A DNA stretch of 64,000 nucleotides from Balaenoptera acutorostrata (GCF_949987535.1 NC_080082.1:27507164-27571163), one strand, 5' to 3'; shown: positions 21,470 through 32,760, counted from the stretch's first letter. Made by a program: numbers and translations. Notes: a model not told the origin generated them from the sequence alone.

Positions 21470-21926
21470 GTTTCTGTCTTCAGCCTCTGATAATTACTCA
21501 TTGTTACCCAACAATACGGTTTCCCAAGAGCAGAGATTAGCTAGCGATGTCTGATTGAACACAACCACACACACCGCCCTTCCTACTTCCTGCCTCACAT
21601 GTCCTGAAACGACACCTTCTGTCTCTTTGTAGGTATTTTTGTCTATACATGAAACTCATAAAAACACAGGAAAGCAATAAAGAGTGCCACCAGAAGAGCA
21701 GATTATTCATGAATTCCTGTAAGATAGAAAGCAGATGGGATCAGATTGACAGAAAAACTGGAGCAAAGAAAAACACAGCTTAAACATGGATAGAAAAAAA
21801 AAAAACCTACTACCTAGGAAACTAGAACAGTTTGGGGATATTCTAAGCTCAGTCAACAGACACCTAGAGCAGGAGGAGGTGCTGGGGCAAGAGATGGGAT
21901 ATCTGTATACATGAGAGCCAGGTCAG

Positions 21927-22029
21927 GGCTTGCTTCCATAGCACAGAGTAAAACAGGAAGAATGTCAGAAAAATTAGCATGGCCCCTGGCTCAAGGATGA
22001 TGTGAACTTGTGAAGCATTCCATATTTTT
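21927..22029 (+). pseudogene. U6 snRNA pseudogene
   Basis: The sequence follows the U6 snRNA over its length: 'gcttgcttccatagcaca' for the 5' stem, 'attagcatggcccctgg' for the central part, 'caaggatgatgtgaacttgt', and 'gaagcattccatattttt' at the 3' end. It is a pseudogene because the essential ACAGAGA box is altered ('gtcagaaaaattag') and no TATA/PSE-type promoter is evident just upstream. U6 copies are commonly spread by L1 machinery. Confidence 0.9.
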
Positions 22030-22690
22030 GATAGTATCACCCCACAGATTACATGCTAACCACAAAGAAGAAAATGTACTTTTACAATGCAAGTATCTGA
22101 TGGTCACCACCCAAAAGAAGTGATCCAACGTAACATATCAATGATGGGAAAACTTGATATTATGTGTCTATAGATGTCAGGCAGTATAATGTATGTTGAA
22201 TCACCTATGAAGAATTCTTGCCAAAATAGTTAACCTGATTCCAATCAAGCCTCTTGACTCAACTCTACAAGAAATGTGGGAGTGAGTGAGGGGGGTTTAA
22301 GAAAACGTTAAATGACACCAAGAAGAAACAAGTAGAAGAAATCAGAACGTGGAGCCTCCTAAGAGGGCCCCTAGTAAAATACTGTCTCAGGGAATCTGGT
22401 GTGTTGATTGTAAGACAGAAGTTTCTGACCTCAGAATGGCTTAAGATGATGCTTCATAACCCTCTCGGGTATGCAAAAATCTCTCTAAGAATCAAGGGCC
22501 TGCCTCATTGCTCCTCTCAGCTAGACAGTAATGCTTCTAAGACTTCTAAGGGAGTGGTCTGATAGCAGCTTCACAGGGAACTCAAGATAAAAAAAAAAGA
22601 CATCAGCCTGATCCTGATGTCATAATGGGATGAGACTTTGGAGGACTCTTGGAAATGGTGTGTGTATTTTGCATGTGAGAGAAAGGCGAA
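22030..22690. other. Intergenic, nothing recognised
   Basis: No gene, RNA or confident repeat seen between the U6 pseudogene and the Tigger-like element. Confidence 0.35.
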
Positions 22691-22692
22691 TG

Positions 22693-23201
22693 CAGACGGT
22701 CTTCAACTTGTGATGGTTCTACTTACAACTCTTCAACTTTACAATGGTGCAAAAGTGATAAGCATTCAATAGAAACCACACTTCAAATTTCGAATTTTGA
22801 TCTTCTCCTGGGCTGGTGGTATGTGGTACAATACTCTCTCGTGATGCTGGCCAGTGGCAGCAAGCCCGCAGCTCTTGGTCAGCCAGGTGATCATGAGGGT
22901 AAACAATCAATACACTTACAAACACCCTGTACCCAGACAACCACTCTGTTTTTCACTTTCAGTACAGTATTCAGTAAATTACATGAGACATTCAACACTT
23001 TGTTATAAAATAGGCTTTGTGTTAGATCATTTTGTCCAACTGTAGGCTAATGTAAGTGTCCTGAGCATGTTTAAGGCAGGCAAGGGTAAGCTATGATGTT
23101 GGGTAGGTTAGGTGTATTTAATGCATTTTAAACTTGTGATATTTTCACTTTATGATGGTTTATCAGGATGTACCCTCATCATCAATTGAGGAAGATCTGT
23201 A
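22693..23201 (+). mobile_element. Tigger-like (TcMar) non-autonomous DNA transposon
   Basis: The left end 'cagacggtcttcaacttgtg' and the complement of the right end 'cagatcttcctcaattgatg' are diverged inverted repeats, and a TA follows the right end (23200-23201). The interior ('cgaattttgatcttctcctg', 'gtacaatactctctcgtgat') matches a widespread mammalian Tigger-derived repeat. About 507 bp, no transposase. Confidence 0.75.
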
Positions 23202-23209
23202 ATTTGTGG

Positions 23210-23690
23210 CCAGAAGGCAGACCATGGCAGTTTTTAAAACATAGCTTCAAATTCTCTGAAACTGGGTGGGCTTTGTGACTACTTCAAACAATAGGGTATG
23301 ATGGAAGGGATGCAGTGTGACTTCTGAGGCTAGGTCAGAAAAGGAATGCAAGTCCTATTCACCGAAACATTCCTTCTCAGAGCCATGAGCCATTATATAA
23401 GAAAACGGACTACTCTGAGGCCACCATGCTAGAGAAGCTCCACGCATATGCTCTGGTGGGCATTCCTAGCTGAGCCAGCCTTTCAGCCATCACAGCCAAG
23501 GTGTCAGACATGAGAGCAAAGGCATCTTGGATGCCCCGGCCAGTCCGTCTGCCAACTGAATAGCACCACTGACTTTTTTCAATGTCGTGTGAAACAAAGA
23601 ATCACTTGAATTTGTGGTCCACAAAATTGTGAGATATAAGATAGTTGTTTTAAGCCACTGAAGTTAAAATGTTCTTTATATAGACAACCA
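23210..23690 (+). repeat. MLT1-like (MaLR) LTR remnant
   Basis: Hallmarks are 'tgacttctgaggctaggtca', a middle section with 'tgccaactgaatagcacc' and an end with 'tgtgagatataaga' and 'gttgttttaagccactgaag'. Highly diverged. Confidence 0.65.
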
Positions 23691-23856
23691 GGGCATAATT
23701 TGGCTCTTCAAAAAGTCAGTGTCACGGGTGTGGGGGAAGATGGTGTGTCAGTTTAAAGGGCTATGGCACCCGAATACAGTAAGTCAGCCTTGATTGGCTC
23801 CTGGTTCAAAAAACTAGATGACAAATACTTTGGGGACAAGTAGAGAGACTTGAACA

Positions 23857-23878
23857 CAGACTAGTAGATAATATTTTT
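23857..23878 (+). repeat. Left 22-bp target-site duplication of the young L1
   Basis: The 22 bases starting 'cagactagtagataatat' and ending in five T are identical to 29963-29984. The junction is a T run followed by the poly(A) tail of the element (read as poly T here), consistent with L1 endonuclease nicking at a T-rich site. Confidence 0.97.
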
Positions 23879-24581
23879 TTTTTCTTTTTTTTTTTTTCTT
23901 TTTTTTTATTTTTTCCACACACACACACACTGTATTTTATTTTTACAAGAGATAAATAGACTGACACCAAGCATTGTACATGGATGACCACAACAAAAGC
24001 AACAATGATTGCAATTACCAAACATGAAACACACTCATACTATGTCATAATATTGACATTCAGTCCAGTAATCCTCCACTGTAACAGCTCCTTTACTTTG
24101 CAGTGAAAATTGATTTGTATATTCTTTGCCTCTGAGTCCTTGTGGGATTTTTTTTTTTTAATTCAGACAGAAAGTCACAAAAATTATACTCATCCTCATC
24201 AGTTCACTCAGTCCCATGTAATTAATTTTTTTTTCATCTTGATCTTTTGTTAGCACTTTTATGAGTTCATCAGTTTTTCATTAGAGTTCTGAAAATGCTT
24301 ATTCATTCAGTTCAGCAGTACAGTCAGTTACCAGAAACCTGTACTTGTCAGAGTCTTTTCCATGAATTTCTTGAAGATGAAACCCTTTTATAGGAACATA
24401 CTTGCAAAATCATCAGAGTACACCCAGAACTGTCTGTAAATGACAGAAGACTTAAAAATGACCATGGTTAAAGATTTGATGAAAGTTCATAATAATGCAG
24501 TTGACAAGAAAATTAGTTATTTCTGAGATATACATTTTAAAGTAATAACTAGGATCATTACTTATAACCTTATACCAGAAC

Positions 24582-24811
24582 ATATAAGATTTTTAGAAGT
24601 TTCCTGTAATGTCTGAAACATTTATATTAACATATTTCCATACATATTTCCATACAAATACAAATATAAGATTTTTAGAAATTTCATGTAATGTCTGAAA
24701 CATTTATATTAACATATTTCCATACATATTTCCATACAAATACAAATATAACATTTTTAGAAATTTCATGTAATGTCTGAAACATTTATATTAACATATT
24801 TCCATACAAAT
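24582..24811 (-). repeat. Triplicated 82-bp unit in the L1 3' region
   Basis: Units begin at 24582, 24664 and 24746, exactly 82 bp apart, each with 'tttttagaa' and 'gtaatgtctgaaacatttat'. The third is partial. Few differences separate them, so the expansion is recent. It belongs to the non-coding 3' part of the L1. Confidence 0.93.
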
Positions 24812-25042
24812 AACCCAATGAAAGTTTAGTATTAGTTGTTTTGTTTGTTTTTTTATACTGCAGGTTCTTATTAGGCATCAGTTTTATACACATCAGTGTA
24901 TACATGTCAATCCCAATCGCCCAATTCAGCACACCACCATCCCCACCTCACCGCAGTTTTCCCCCCTTGGTGTCCATATGTCCATTCTCTACATCTGTGT
25001 CTCAACTTCTGCCCTGCAAACTGGCTCATCTGTACCATTTTT

Positions 25043-28000
25043 CTAGGTTCCACATACATGCATTAATATACGATATTTGTTTTTCTCTTTCTGACTTACT
25101 TCACTCTGTATGACAGTCTCTAGATCCATCCACGTCTCAACAAATGACTCAATTTCGTTCCTTTTTATGGCTGAGTAATATTCCATTGTATATATGTACC
25201 ACAACTTCTTTATCCATTCGTCTGTTGATGGGCATTTAGGTTGCTTCCATGACCTGGCTATTGTAAATAGTGCTGCAATGAACATTCGGGTGCATGTGTC
25301 CTTTTGAATTATGGTTTTCTCTGGGTATATGCCCAGTAGTGGGATTGCTGGGTCATATGGTAATTCTATTTTTAGTTTTTTAAGGAACCTCCATATTGTT
25401 CTCCATAGTGGCTGTATCAATTTACATTCCCACCAACAGTGCAAGAGGGTTCCCTTTTCTCCACACCCTCTCCAGCATTTGTTGTTTGTAGATTTTCTGA
25501 TGATGCCCATTCTAACAGGAGTGAGGTGATACCTCATTGTAGTTTTGATTTGCATTTCTCTAATAATTAGTGATGTTGAGCATCTTTTCATGTGCTTCGT
25601 GGCCGTCTGTATGTCTTCTTTGGAGAAATGTCTATTTAGGTCTTCTGCCCATTTTTGGATTGGGGTGTTTGTTTCTTTGATATTGAGCTGAATGAGCTGT
25701 TTATATATTTTGGAGATTAATCCTTTGTCAGTTGATTCATTTGCAAATATTTTCTCCCATTCTGAGGGTTGTCTTTTTGTCTTGTTTATGGTTTCCTTTG
25801 CTGTGCAAAAGCTTTGTAGTTTCATTAGGTCCCACTTGTTTATTTTTGTTTTTATTTCCATTACTCTAGGAGGTGGATCAAAAAAGATCTTGCTGTGATT
25901 TATGTCAAAGAGTGTTCTTCCTATGTTTTCCTCTAAGAGTTTTATAGTGTCCAGTCTTATATTTAGGTCTCTAATCCATTTTGAGTTTATTTTTGTGTAT
26001 GGTGTTAGGGAGTATTCTAATTTCATTCTTTTACATGTAGCTGTCCAGTTTTCCCAGCACCACTTATTGAAGAGACTGTCTTTTCTCCATTGTATATCTT
26101 TGCCTCCTTTGTCATAGATTAGTTGACCATAGGTGCATGGGTTAATCTCTGGGCTTTCTATCTTGTTCCATTGATCTATGTTTCTGTTTTTGTGCCAGTA
26201 CCATATTGTCTTGATTACTGTAGCTTTGTAGTATAGTCTGAAGTCAGGGAGTCTGATTCCTCCAGCTCCATTTTTTTGCCTCAAGACTGCTTTGGCTATT
26301 CGGGGTCTTTTGTGTCTCCATACAAATTTTAAGATGATTTGTTCTAGCTCCGTAAAAAATGCCATTGGTAATTTGATAGGGATTGCATTGAATCTGTAGA
26401 TTGCTTTGGGTAGTATACTCATTTTCACAATGTTGATTCTTCCAATCCAAGAACATGGTATATCTCTCCATCTATTTGTATCATCTTTAATTTCTTTCAT
26501 CAGTGTCTTATAGTTTTCTGCATACAGGTCTTTTGTCTCCCTAGGTAGGTTTATTCCTAGGTATTTTATTTTTTTTGTTGCAATGGTAAATGGGAGTGTT
26601 TCCATAATTTCTCTTTCAGATTTTTCATCATTAGTGTATAGGAATGCAAGAGATTTCTGTGCATTAATTTTGTAACCTGCAACTTTACCATATTCATTAA
26701 TTAGCTCTAGCAGTTTTCTGGTGGCAGTTTTAGGATTCTCTATGTATAGTATCATGTCATCCGCAAACAGTGACAGTTTTACTTCTTCTTTTCCAATTTG
26801 TATTCCTTTTATTTCTTTTTCTTCTCTGATTGCCGTGGCTAGGACTTCCAGAACTATGTTGAATAATAGTGGTGAGAGTGGACATCCTTGTCTCGTTCCT
26901 GATCTTAGAGGAAATGCTTTCAGTTTTTCACCATTGAGAATGATGTTTGCTGTGGGTTTGTCATATATGGCCTTTATTATGTTGAGGTAGTTTCCCTCTA
27001 TGCCCACTTTCTGGAGAGTTTTTATCATAAATGGGTGTTGAATTTTGTCAAAAGCTTTTTCTGCATCTATTGAGATGATCATATGGTTTTTATTCTTCAA
27101 TTTGTTAATATGGTGTATCACATTGATTGATTTGCGTATATTGAAGAATCCTTGCATCCCTGGGATAAATCCCACTTGATCGTGGTGTATGATCCTTTTA
27201 ATGTGTTGTTGGATTCTGTTTGCTAGTATTTTGTTGAGGATTTTTGCATCTATATTCATCAGTGATATTGGTCTGTAATTTTCTTTTTTTGTAGTGTCTT
27301 TGTCTGGTTTTGGTATCAGGGTGATGGTGGCCTCATAGAATGAGTTTGGGAGTGTTCCTTCTTCTGCAATTTTTTGGAAGAGTTTGAGAAGGATGGGTGT
27401 TAGCTCTTCTCTAAATGTTTGATAGAATTCACCTGTGAAGCCATCTGGTCCTGGACTTTTGTTTGTTGGAAGATTTTTAATCACAGTTTCAATTTCATTA
27501 CTTGTGATTGGTCTGTTGATATTTTCTGTTTCTTCCTTATTCAGTCTTGGAAGTTTATACCTTTCTAAGAATTTGTCCATTTCTTCCAGGTTGTCCATTT
27601 TATTGGCATAAAGTTGCTTGTAGTAGTCTCTTAGGATGTTTTGTATTTCTGCGGTGTCTGTTGTAACTTCTCCTTTTTCGTTTCTGATTTTATTGATTTG
27701 AGTCCTCTCCCTCTTTTTCTTGATGAGTCTGGCTAATGGCTTATCAATTTTGTTTATCTTCTCAAAGAACCAACTTTTAGTTTTATTGATCTTTGCTATT
27801 GTTTTCTTTGTTTCTATTTCATTTATTTCTGCTCTGATCTTTATGATTTCTTTCCTTCTGCTAACTTTGGGTTTTGTTTGTTCTTCTTTCTCTAGTTTCT
27901 TTAGGTGTAAGGTTAGATTGTTTACTTGAGATTTTTCTTGTTTCTTTAGGTAGGCTTGTATAGCTATAAACTTCCCTCTTAGAACCGCTTTTGCTGCATC

Positions 28001-28861
28001 CCATAGGTTTTGGGTCGTCGTGTTTTCATTGTCATTTGTCTCTAGGTATTTTTTTATTTCCTGTTTGATTTCTTCAGTGATCTCTTGGTTATTTAGTAAC
28101 GTATTGTTTAGCCTCCATGTGTTTGTCTTTTTTACGTTTTTTCCCCTGTAATTCATTTCTAATCTCATAGCGTTGTGGTCAGAAAAGATGCTTGATATGA
28201 TTTCAATTTTCTTAAATTTACTGAGGCTTGATTTGTGACCCAAGATGTGATCTATCCTGGAGAATGTTCCGTGCGCACTTGAGAAGAACGTGTAATCTGC
28301 CGTTTTTGGATGGAATGTCCTATATATATCAATTAAATCTATCTGGTCTATTGTGTCATTTAAAGCTTCTGTTTCCTTATTTATTTTCATTTTGGATGAT
28401 CTGTCCATTGGTGTAAGTGAGGTGTTAAAGTCCCCCACTATTATTGTGTTACTGTCGATTTCCTCTTTTAGAGCTGTTAGCAGTTGCCTTATGTATTGAG
28501 GTGCTCCTATGTTGGGTGCATATATATTTATAATTGTTATATCTTCTTCTTGGATTGATCCCTGGATCATTATGTAGTGTCCTTCCTTGTCTCTTGTAAC
28601 ATTCTTTATTTTAAAGTCTATTTTATCTGATATGAGTATAGCTACTCCAGCTTTCTTTTGATTTCCATTTGCATGGAATATCTTTTTCCATCCCCTCACT
28701 TTCAGTCTGTATGTGTCCCTAGGTCTGAAGTGGGTCTCTTGTAGACAGCATATATATGGGTCTTGTTTTTGTATCCATTCAGCCAGTCTATGTCTTTTGG
28801 TTGGGGCATTTAATCCATTCACATTTAAGGTAATTATCGATATGTATGTTCCTATGACCAT
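25043..28861 (-). CDS. L1 ORF2p, uninterrupted (1272 aa)
   Basis: LINE-1 ORF2 protein: endonuclease nicks target DNA and reverse transcriptase primes cDNA from the nick. The N-terminal ~240 residues form the APE-like endonuclease; visible catalytic signatures are TLNVNGLN (Asn13), LQETH (Glu42), VGDFN, and SDH near residue 229. The reverse-transcriptase region includes LIPKP, the block [14 protein letters not shown] and the catalytic LFADDMILY near residue 700. The C-terminus has the Cys-rich motif [18 protein letters not shown]. Length is close to human ORF2p (1275 aa). There are no stops or frameshifts and every key residue I can check is present. It lies 58 bp after ORF1, as in bicistronic L1 RNAs. 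Confidence 0.97.
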   Translation of the reverse strand: MVIGTYISIITLNVNGLNAPTKRHRLAEWIQKQDPYICCLQETHFRPRDTYRLKVRGWKKIFHANGNQKKAGVAILISDKIDFKIKNVTRDKEGHYIMIQGSIQEEDITIINIYAPNIGAPQYIRQLLTALKEEIDSNTIIVGDFNTSLTPMDRSSKMKINKETEALNDTIDQIDLIDIYRTFHPKTADYTFFSSAHGTFSRIDHILGHKSSLSKFKKIEIISSIFSDHNAMRLEMNYRGKNVKKTNTWRLNNTLLNNQEITEEIKQEIKKYLETNDNENTTTQNLWDAAKAVLRGKFIAIQAYLKKQEKSQVNNLTLHLKKLEKEEQTKPKVSRRKEIIKIRAEINEIETKKTIAKINKTKSWFFEKINKIDKPLARLIKKKRERTQINKIRNEKGEVTTDTAEIQNILRDYYKQLYANKMDNLEEMDKFLERYKLPRLNKEETENINRPITSNEIETVIKNLPTNKSPGPDGFTGEFYQTFREELTPILLKLFQKIAEEGTLPNSFYEATITLIPKPDKDTTKKENYRPISLMNIDAKILNKILANRIQQHIKRIIHHDQVGFIPGMQGFFNIRKSINVIHHINKLKNKNHMIISIDAEKAFDKIQHPFMIKTLQKVGIEGNYLNIIKAIYDKPTANIILNGEKLKAFPLRSGTRQGCPLSPLLFNIVLEVLATAIREEKEIKGIQIGKEEVKLSLFADDMILYIENPKTATRKLLELINEYGKVAGYKINAQKSLAFLYTNDEKSEREIMETLPFTIATKKIKYLGINLPRETKDLYAENYKTLMKEIKDDTNRWRDIPCSWIGRINIVKMSILPKAIYRFNAIPIKLPMAFFTELEQIILKFVWRHKRPRIAKAVLRQKNGAGGIRLPDFRLYYKATVIKTIWYWHKNRNIDQWNKIESPEINPCTYGQLIYDKGGKDIQWRKDSLFNKWCWENWTATCKRMKLEYSLTPYTKINSKWIRDLNIRLDTIKLLEENIGRTLFDINHSKIFFDPPPRVMEIKTKINKWDLMKLQSFCTAKETINKTKRQPSEWEKIFANESTDKGLISKIYKQLIQLNIKETNTPIQKWAEDLNRHFSKEDIQTATKHMKRCSTSLIIREMQIKTTMRYHLTPVRMGIIRKSTNNKCWRGCGEKGTLLHCWWECKLIQPLWRTIWRFLKKLKIELPYDPAIPLLGIYPEKTIIQKDTCTRMFIAALFTIARSWKQPKCPSTDEWIKKLWYIYTMEYYSAIKRNEIESFVETWMDLETVIQSEVSQKEKNKYRILMHVCGT

Positions 28862-28919
28862 TTTCTTAATTGTTTTGGGTTTGTTTTTGTAGGTCCTTTT
28901 CTTCTCTTGTGTTTCCCAC

Positions 28920-29825
28920 TTAGAGAAGTTCCTTTAGCATTTGTTGTAGAGCTGGTTTGGTGGTGCTGAATTCTCTTAGCTTTTGCTTGTCTGTAAAGCT
29001 TTTGATTTCTCCATCGAATCTGAATGAGATCCTTGCCGGGTAGAGTAATCTTGGTTGTAGGTTCTTCCCTTTCATCACTTTAAGTATATCATGCCACTCC
29101 CTTCTGGCTTGCAGAGTTTCTGCTGAGAAATCAGCTGTTAACCTTATGGGAGTTCCCTTGTATGTTATTTGTCGTTTTTCCCTTGCTGCTTTCAGTAATT
29201 TTTCTTTGTCTTTAATTTTTGCCACTTTGATTACTATGTGTCTCGGCGTGTTTCTCCTTGGGTTTATTCTGTATGGGACTCTCTGCGCTTCCTGGACTTG
29301 GGTGGCTATTTCCTTTCCCATGTTAGGGAAGTTTTCGACTATAATCTCTTCAAATATTTTCTCTGGTCCTTTCTCTCTCTCTTCTCCTTCTGGGACCCCT
29401 ATAATGCGAATGTTGTTGCGTTTCATGTTGTCCCAGAGGTCTCTTAGGCTGTCTTCATTTCTTTTCATTCTTTTTTCTTTAGTCTGTTCTGCAGCAGTGA
29501 ATTCCACCATTCTGTCTTCCAGGTCACTTATCCGTTCTTCTGCCTCAGTTATTCTGCTATTGATTCCTTCTAGTGTAGTTTTCATTTCAGTTATTGTATT
29601 GGTCATCTCTGTTTGTTTGTTCTTTAATTCTTCTAGGTCTTTGTTAATCATTTCTTGCATCTTCTCAATCTTTGCCTCCATTCTTATTCCGAGGTCCTGG
29701 ATCATCTTCACTATCATTATTCTGAATTCTTTTTCTGGAAGGTTGCCTATCTCCACTTCATTTAGTTGTTTTTCTGGGGTTTTTTCTTGTTCCTTCATCT
29801 GGTACATAGCCCTCTGCCTTTTCAT
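28920..29825 (-). CDS. L1 ORF1p, uninterrupted (301 aa)
   Basis: LINE-1 ORF1 protein, the RNA-binding chaperone that coats L1 RNA. Residues about 35-125 are heptad-rich ([19 protein letters not shown] and following), the expected trimeric coiled coil. Then comes the RRM-like domain with [13 protein letters not shown], and a C-terminal domain around [19 protein letters not shown]. The stop lies 58 bp before ORF2. The chosen ATG follows 'acagagaag' on the minus strand. At 301 aa it is shorter than human ORF1p (338 aa), mainly at the N-terminus, where families vary. No disabling change seen. Confidence 0.95.
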   Translation of the reverse strand: MKRQRAMYQMKEQEKTPEKQLNEVEIGNLPEKEFRIMIVKMIQDLGIRMEAKIEKMQEMINKDLEELKNKQTEMTNTITEMKTTLEGINSRITEAEERISDLEDRMVEFTAAEQTKEKRMKRNEDSLRDLWDNMKRNNIRIIGVPEGEEREKGPEKIFEEIIVENFPNMGKEIATQVQEAQRVPYRINPRRNTPRHIVIKVAKIKDKEKLLKAAREKRQITYKGTPIRLTADFSAETLQARREWHDILKVMKGKNLQPRLLYPARISFRFDGEIKSFTDKQKLREFSTTKPALQQMLKELL

Positions 29826-29898
29826 CTTCTCTGTCTTTCTGTAACTGTGGTTTTTGGACCACAGGCTGCAGGATTGTAGTTTTTCTTACTTCTGTTGT

Positions 29899-29912
29899 CT
29901 GCCCTCTGGTGG
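29899..29912 (-). promoter_or_regulatory. CTCF-type motif in the L1 leader
   Basis: On the minus (element sense) strand the sequence is CCACCAGAGGGCAG, which matches the CTCF core CCASYAGRKGGCRS at every position. It lies about 50 bp from the 5' end of the inserted L1. Binding is inferred. Confidence 0.55.
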
Positions 29913-29962
29913 TTGAGGCTATCTAAGAGGCTTGATGGGAGGCTCTGGTGGTGGGTAGAGCT

Positions 29963-29984
29963 CAGACTAGTAGATAATATTTTT
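29963..29984 (+). repeat. Right 22-bp target-site duplication of the young L1
   Basis: Identical to 23857-23878. It fixes the 5' end of the L1 at 29962. Confidence 0.97.
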
Positions 29985-30279
29985 CAGGAAATTCTTGTAA
30001 ATTTTGTTAGATATGAACATAGTATTATGGTTGTACAGAAAAAATGTCTATTTCTAGGAGATACTTCCTGAAGTAATTATAGAGCAAGTGTCATTGTGAT
30101 CACAACTTACTTTACAATGGATCAGCAAAACGATCTCACACACACATGCGCACATAAAGTAAATAGAGTAAAAGGTTACAGTTGTTTGAATCTAGGTACT
30201 AGGTATGTGAGAGTCCATTATACAATTCTTTTAACTTTTCTGAATGTGAAAATTTTTGTAATAAAAAGTTGAGGGGAAA

Positions 30280-30870
30280 AAAAGATCAGGGAAAATTATG
30301 AAAACATTCCCAACTTCATTAGTCATCAAGGAAATGCAAATCAGAACCAAAATGCAATACCACCCACTGGAATGGCTAAAATGAAAAGGACAGAAAGTGT
30401 TGGCAAGACTGTGAAGCAAGTGGAATTCCTTCATAGACCACTGGTGGAAGCATAAATGGTACAACCATTTTGGAACACTGTTGGCAGTATCTACTAAAGC
30501 CCACGTATATCTACCCTATGATTCAGCAACGCCTCTCCCAAAAGAAATCCATATTCATGTTCATCAAAAGATATGTACAAACTCTATTGATAGAGGTCTC
30601 AAACTGAAAACTACCCAAATATACATCAACAGCAGAATGAGTAGATAAATATACATTCATAAACTGGAATGCTATACACCCACAAGAATGAACAAACCAC
30701 AACCACACGTGATACTGTGGACAAATCACACAAACGTGCTAAGTAAAAGAAGACAGACACCAAAGAGTGCACAATATATGATTCCATTGCTTTCATAAAG
30801 ATTGATTCTAACATTTTAATAAAGATAACACAAATCTACAGCAATAGAAGTCAGGATAGTTACCCTTGGA
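30280..30870 (+). repeat. Old L1 ORF2 C-terminal / 3' fragment
   Basis: The decayed reading 'cttcattagtcatcaaggaa', 'atgcaaatcagaacc', 'agtgttggcaagactgtgaa' tracks the C-terminal ORF2 region of L1. Many frameshifts and stops. Confidence 0.75.
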
Positions 30871-31009
30871 GGTGTAGTGACTGGAAGGGGACACAAGGGC
30901 CCAGGATGTTGGTAACATTCTCTTTCTTGATCTGGGTGCTGATTACAAGGGTGTGTTCACTTTGAGCAATTTCCTGTGTCCTCTGCCTGTCTCTCTAGAA
31001 ATGCTGGGT

Positions 31010-31340
31010 TTCTGGTATGCTCCTCACTCTTCAAGTTCACTCATGCCTCAATGTCTCTGCCGTGCTGTTCCCTCTGCTTGCACCGCCTTTTCCACCTGTC
31101 TTCGCCTGGCTAGTCTCTACTCCTCCTTTACTTCTCAGCTCAGAAGTTCTCTCCTCCACAAAGCCTTCTCTAACCTCCAGATTCAGCTAAATTCCTTTTT
31201 TCCATCTGTCCTATACAGTAGTATCCACTCTAGACAGTTATACTAATACTGTATTACAGTGAAATTCTTTGGACTCCTCTGCTAGACCACAAGCTCCTTG
31301 AAGGCAGTAGTTTTATTCACTGACATAAACCAGTATTTGG
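31010..31340 (+). repeat. L2 LINE fragment
   Basis: 'tgctgttccctctgcttgca', 'cagctcagaagttctctcct', 'cacaaagccttctctaacct' and 'aagctccttgaaggcagtag' follow the L2 consensus in + orientation. Confidence 0.7.
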
Positions 31341-31405
31341 TGACTGTTTGCTAAAGTGCCTCAACTAAATCTCCCTCAATATACGTGAAAGAAATGTGTC
31401 ATGAG

Positions 31406-31801
31406 CCCTATACTGTTCTTATTTATTTATTTATTTTTAATAAATTTATTTATTTATTTATTTTTGACTGCATTGGGTCTTCGTTGCTGCACGTGGGCTT
31501 TCTCCAGTTGCTGTGAGCGGCGGCTACTCTTCGTTGCGGTGCGTGGGTTTCTCACTGTGGTGGCTTCTCTTGTTGCGGAGCACAGGCTCTAGGTGCATGG
31601 GCTTCAGTAGTTGTGGCACGTGGGCTCAGTAGTTGTGGCTCACGGGTTCTGGAGCGCAGGCTCAGTAGTTGTGGCGCATGGGCTTAGTTGTTCCATGGCA
31701 TGTGAGATCTTCCCGGATCATGGCTTGAACCCGTGTCCCCTGCACTGGCAGGCGGATTCTTAACCACTGCGCCACCAGGGAAGTCCCCCTATATTGTTTT
31801 C
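31406..31801 (-). mobile_element. CHR-type SINE
   Basis: SINE body 31421-31786 on the minus strand, with a tail of repeated (TTTA) units on the left. The flanks 'ccctatactgtt' (from 31406) and 'ccctatattgtt' (from 31787) are a target duplication with one mismatch. Confidence 0.9.
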
Positions 31802-31969
31802 AAAATACAGCCTGGAGACCCGGATTGAATAAAAAATAGTGATATTATCTAACTTTGATATATGAAAAGATAATGTAATACTGTTCTAATTTTTAGAGAG
31901 TCACTTTTTAGTTTTATAAATTTGATTTCATTTTAAGCAAAGGTTAAACTCCTCATCTTAAAATTCAGC

Positions 31970-32760
31970 AGCTGTAACAAAAGATACCCTTTTTTTCACC
32001 TATCAGATTGGCAAAGATTTTAAAAAATTGAGAAGACACTGTGTTAGACAGGACTATATATTGGTTTGACCTCTTTGGAGGGCAATTCAGCTACTATCAA
32101 AATATAAAGTGAACATATTTTTTATGTAGTAATTCTACTTCTAGAATTTTTCTATAATATCCTACACATGTGTGAAAAGATACATACAAGGACATTCACT
32201 GAAGCATTGTTCCTCATAGCAAAAGATTAGAATCAACTAAAGGCCTATCAATCGGATGCTGGTAAAACAAGGCCATTTTACGATGGAACACTACAAAGCC
32301 ATTAAAAAGAAGGAGGCTGGACTTCCCTGGGGGCGCAGTGGTTGAGAATCTGCCTGCCAATGCAGGGGACACAGGTTCCAGCCCTGGTCCAGGAAGATCC
32401 CACATGCTGCAGAGCAACTAAGCCAGTGTGCCACAACTACTGAGCCTGAGCTCTAGAGCCCATGAGCCACAACTACTGAGCCCACGTGCTGCAACTACTG
32501 AAGCCCGTGCACGTAGAGCCCATGCTCCGCAACAAGAGAAGCCACCGCAATGAGAAGCCCTCGCACCGCATCGAAGAGTAGCCCCCGCTCGCTGCAACTA
32601 GAGAAAGCCTGTGCACAGCAATGGAGACCCAACACAGCCAAAAATAAATAGATAAATATATTTTTTTAAAAAAAGAAAAGAGGCTGATTCATATTACTGA
32701 TCTGATCTGACATCCGAGTTATATTCTTTTTTAAAAAAACTGTTGATTTTATTGATGAAG
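31970..32760 (+). repeat. Old L1-type fragment hosting a SINE
   Basis: 'agattggcaaagattttaaa', 'ggagggcaattcagctacta' and 'cactgaagcattgttcctca' resemble the 3' portion of ORF2 in very old L1-type elements. It is interrupted by the SINE at 32319-32669. Confidence 0.55.
32304..32685 (+). mobile_element. CHR-type SINE, long form
   Basis: SINE body 32319-32669, flanked by 'aaaaagaaggaggct' (32304-32318) and the slightly altered copy ending at 32685. It keeps the internal repeats of 'ccacaactactgagcc' absent from the young copies in GINS3 intron 1. Confidence 0.9.

Larger units (their letters stand above)
23879..29962 (-). mobile_element. Nearly full-length, open-frame L1 retrotransposon
   Basis: A 6084-bp insertion in reverse orientation. 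In element order it has a short leader of about 137 bp (29962-29826), ORF1, a 58-bp spacer, ORF2, about 1.16 kb of 3' non-coding sequence, and an A-rich tail (T-rich at 23879-23916) preceded by a (TG)n tract and an AATAAA. Both ORFs are uninterrupted and a perfect 22-bp target duplication surrounds it, so it is young. The leader is shorter than typical mammalian L1 5'UTRs, so the 5' promoter is probably partly missing. Mobility cannot be judged from sequence alone. Confidence 0.96.
23715..30270 (+). repeat. Old L1M 3' end split by the young L1
   Basis: Pieces at about 23715-23878 and 29963-30270 (ending 'aatttttgtaataaaaagtt') form one old L1 3' terminus in + orientation. The young L1 at 23879-29962 inserted into it in the opposite orientation. 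Confidence 0.6.

Noticed and set aside
21927..22029. Functional U6 snRNA gene
   Set aside because: Several changes, including in the ACAGAGA box, and no upstream TATA/PSE at the right spacing.
24582..24811. Regularly spaced repeats as a possible array of the CRISPR kind
   Set aside because: The 82-bp units are tandem with no unique spacers, and the genome is mammalian.
29146..29844. A 232-codon + strand frame with strongly hydrophobic segments
   Set aside because: It is exactly antisense to L1 ORF1; its hydrophobicity is the mirror of the charged coiled-coil codons. No independent support.
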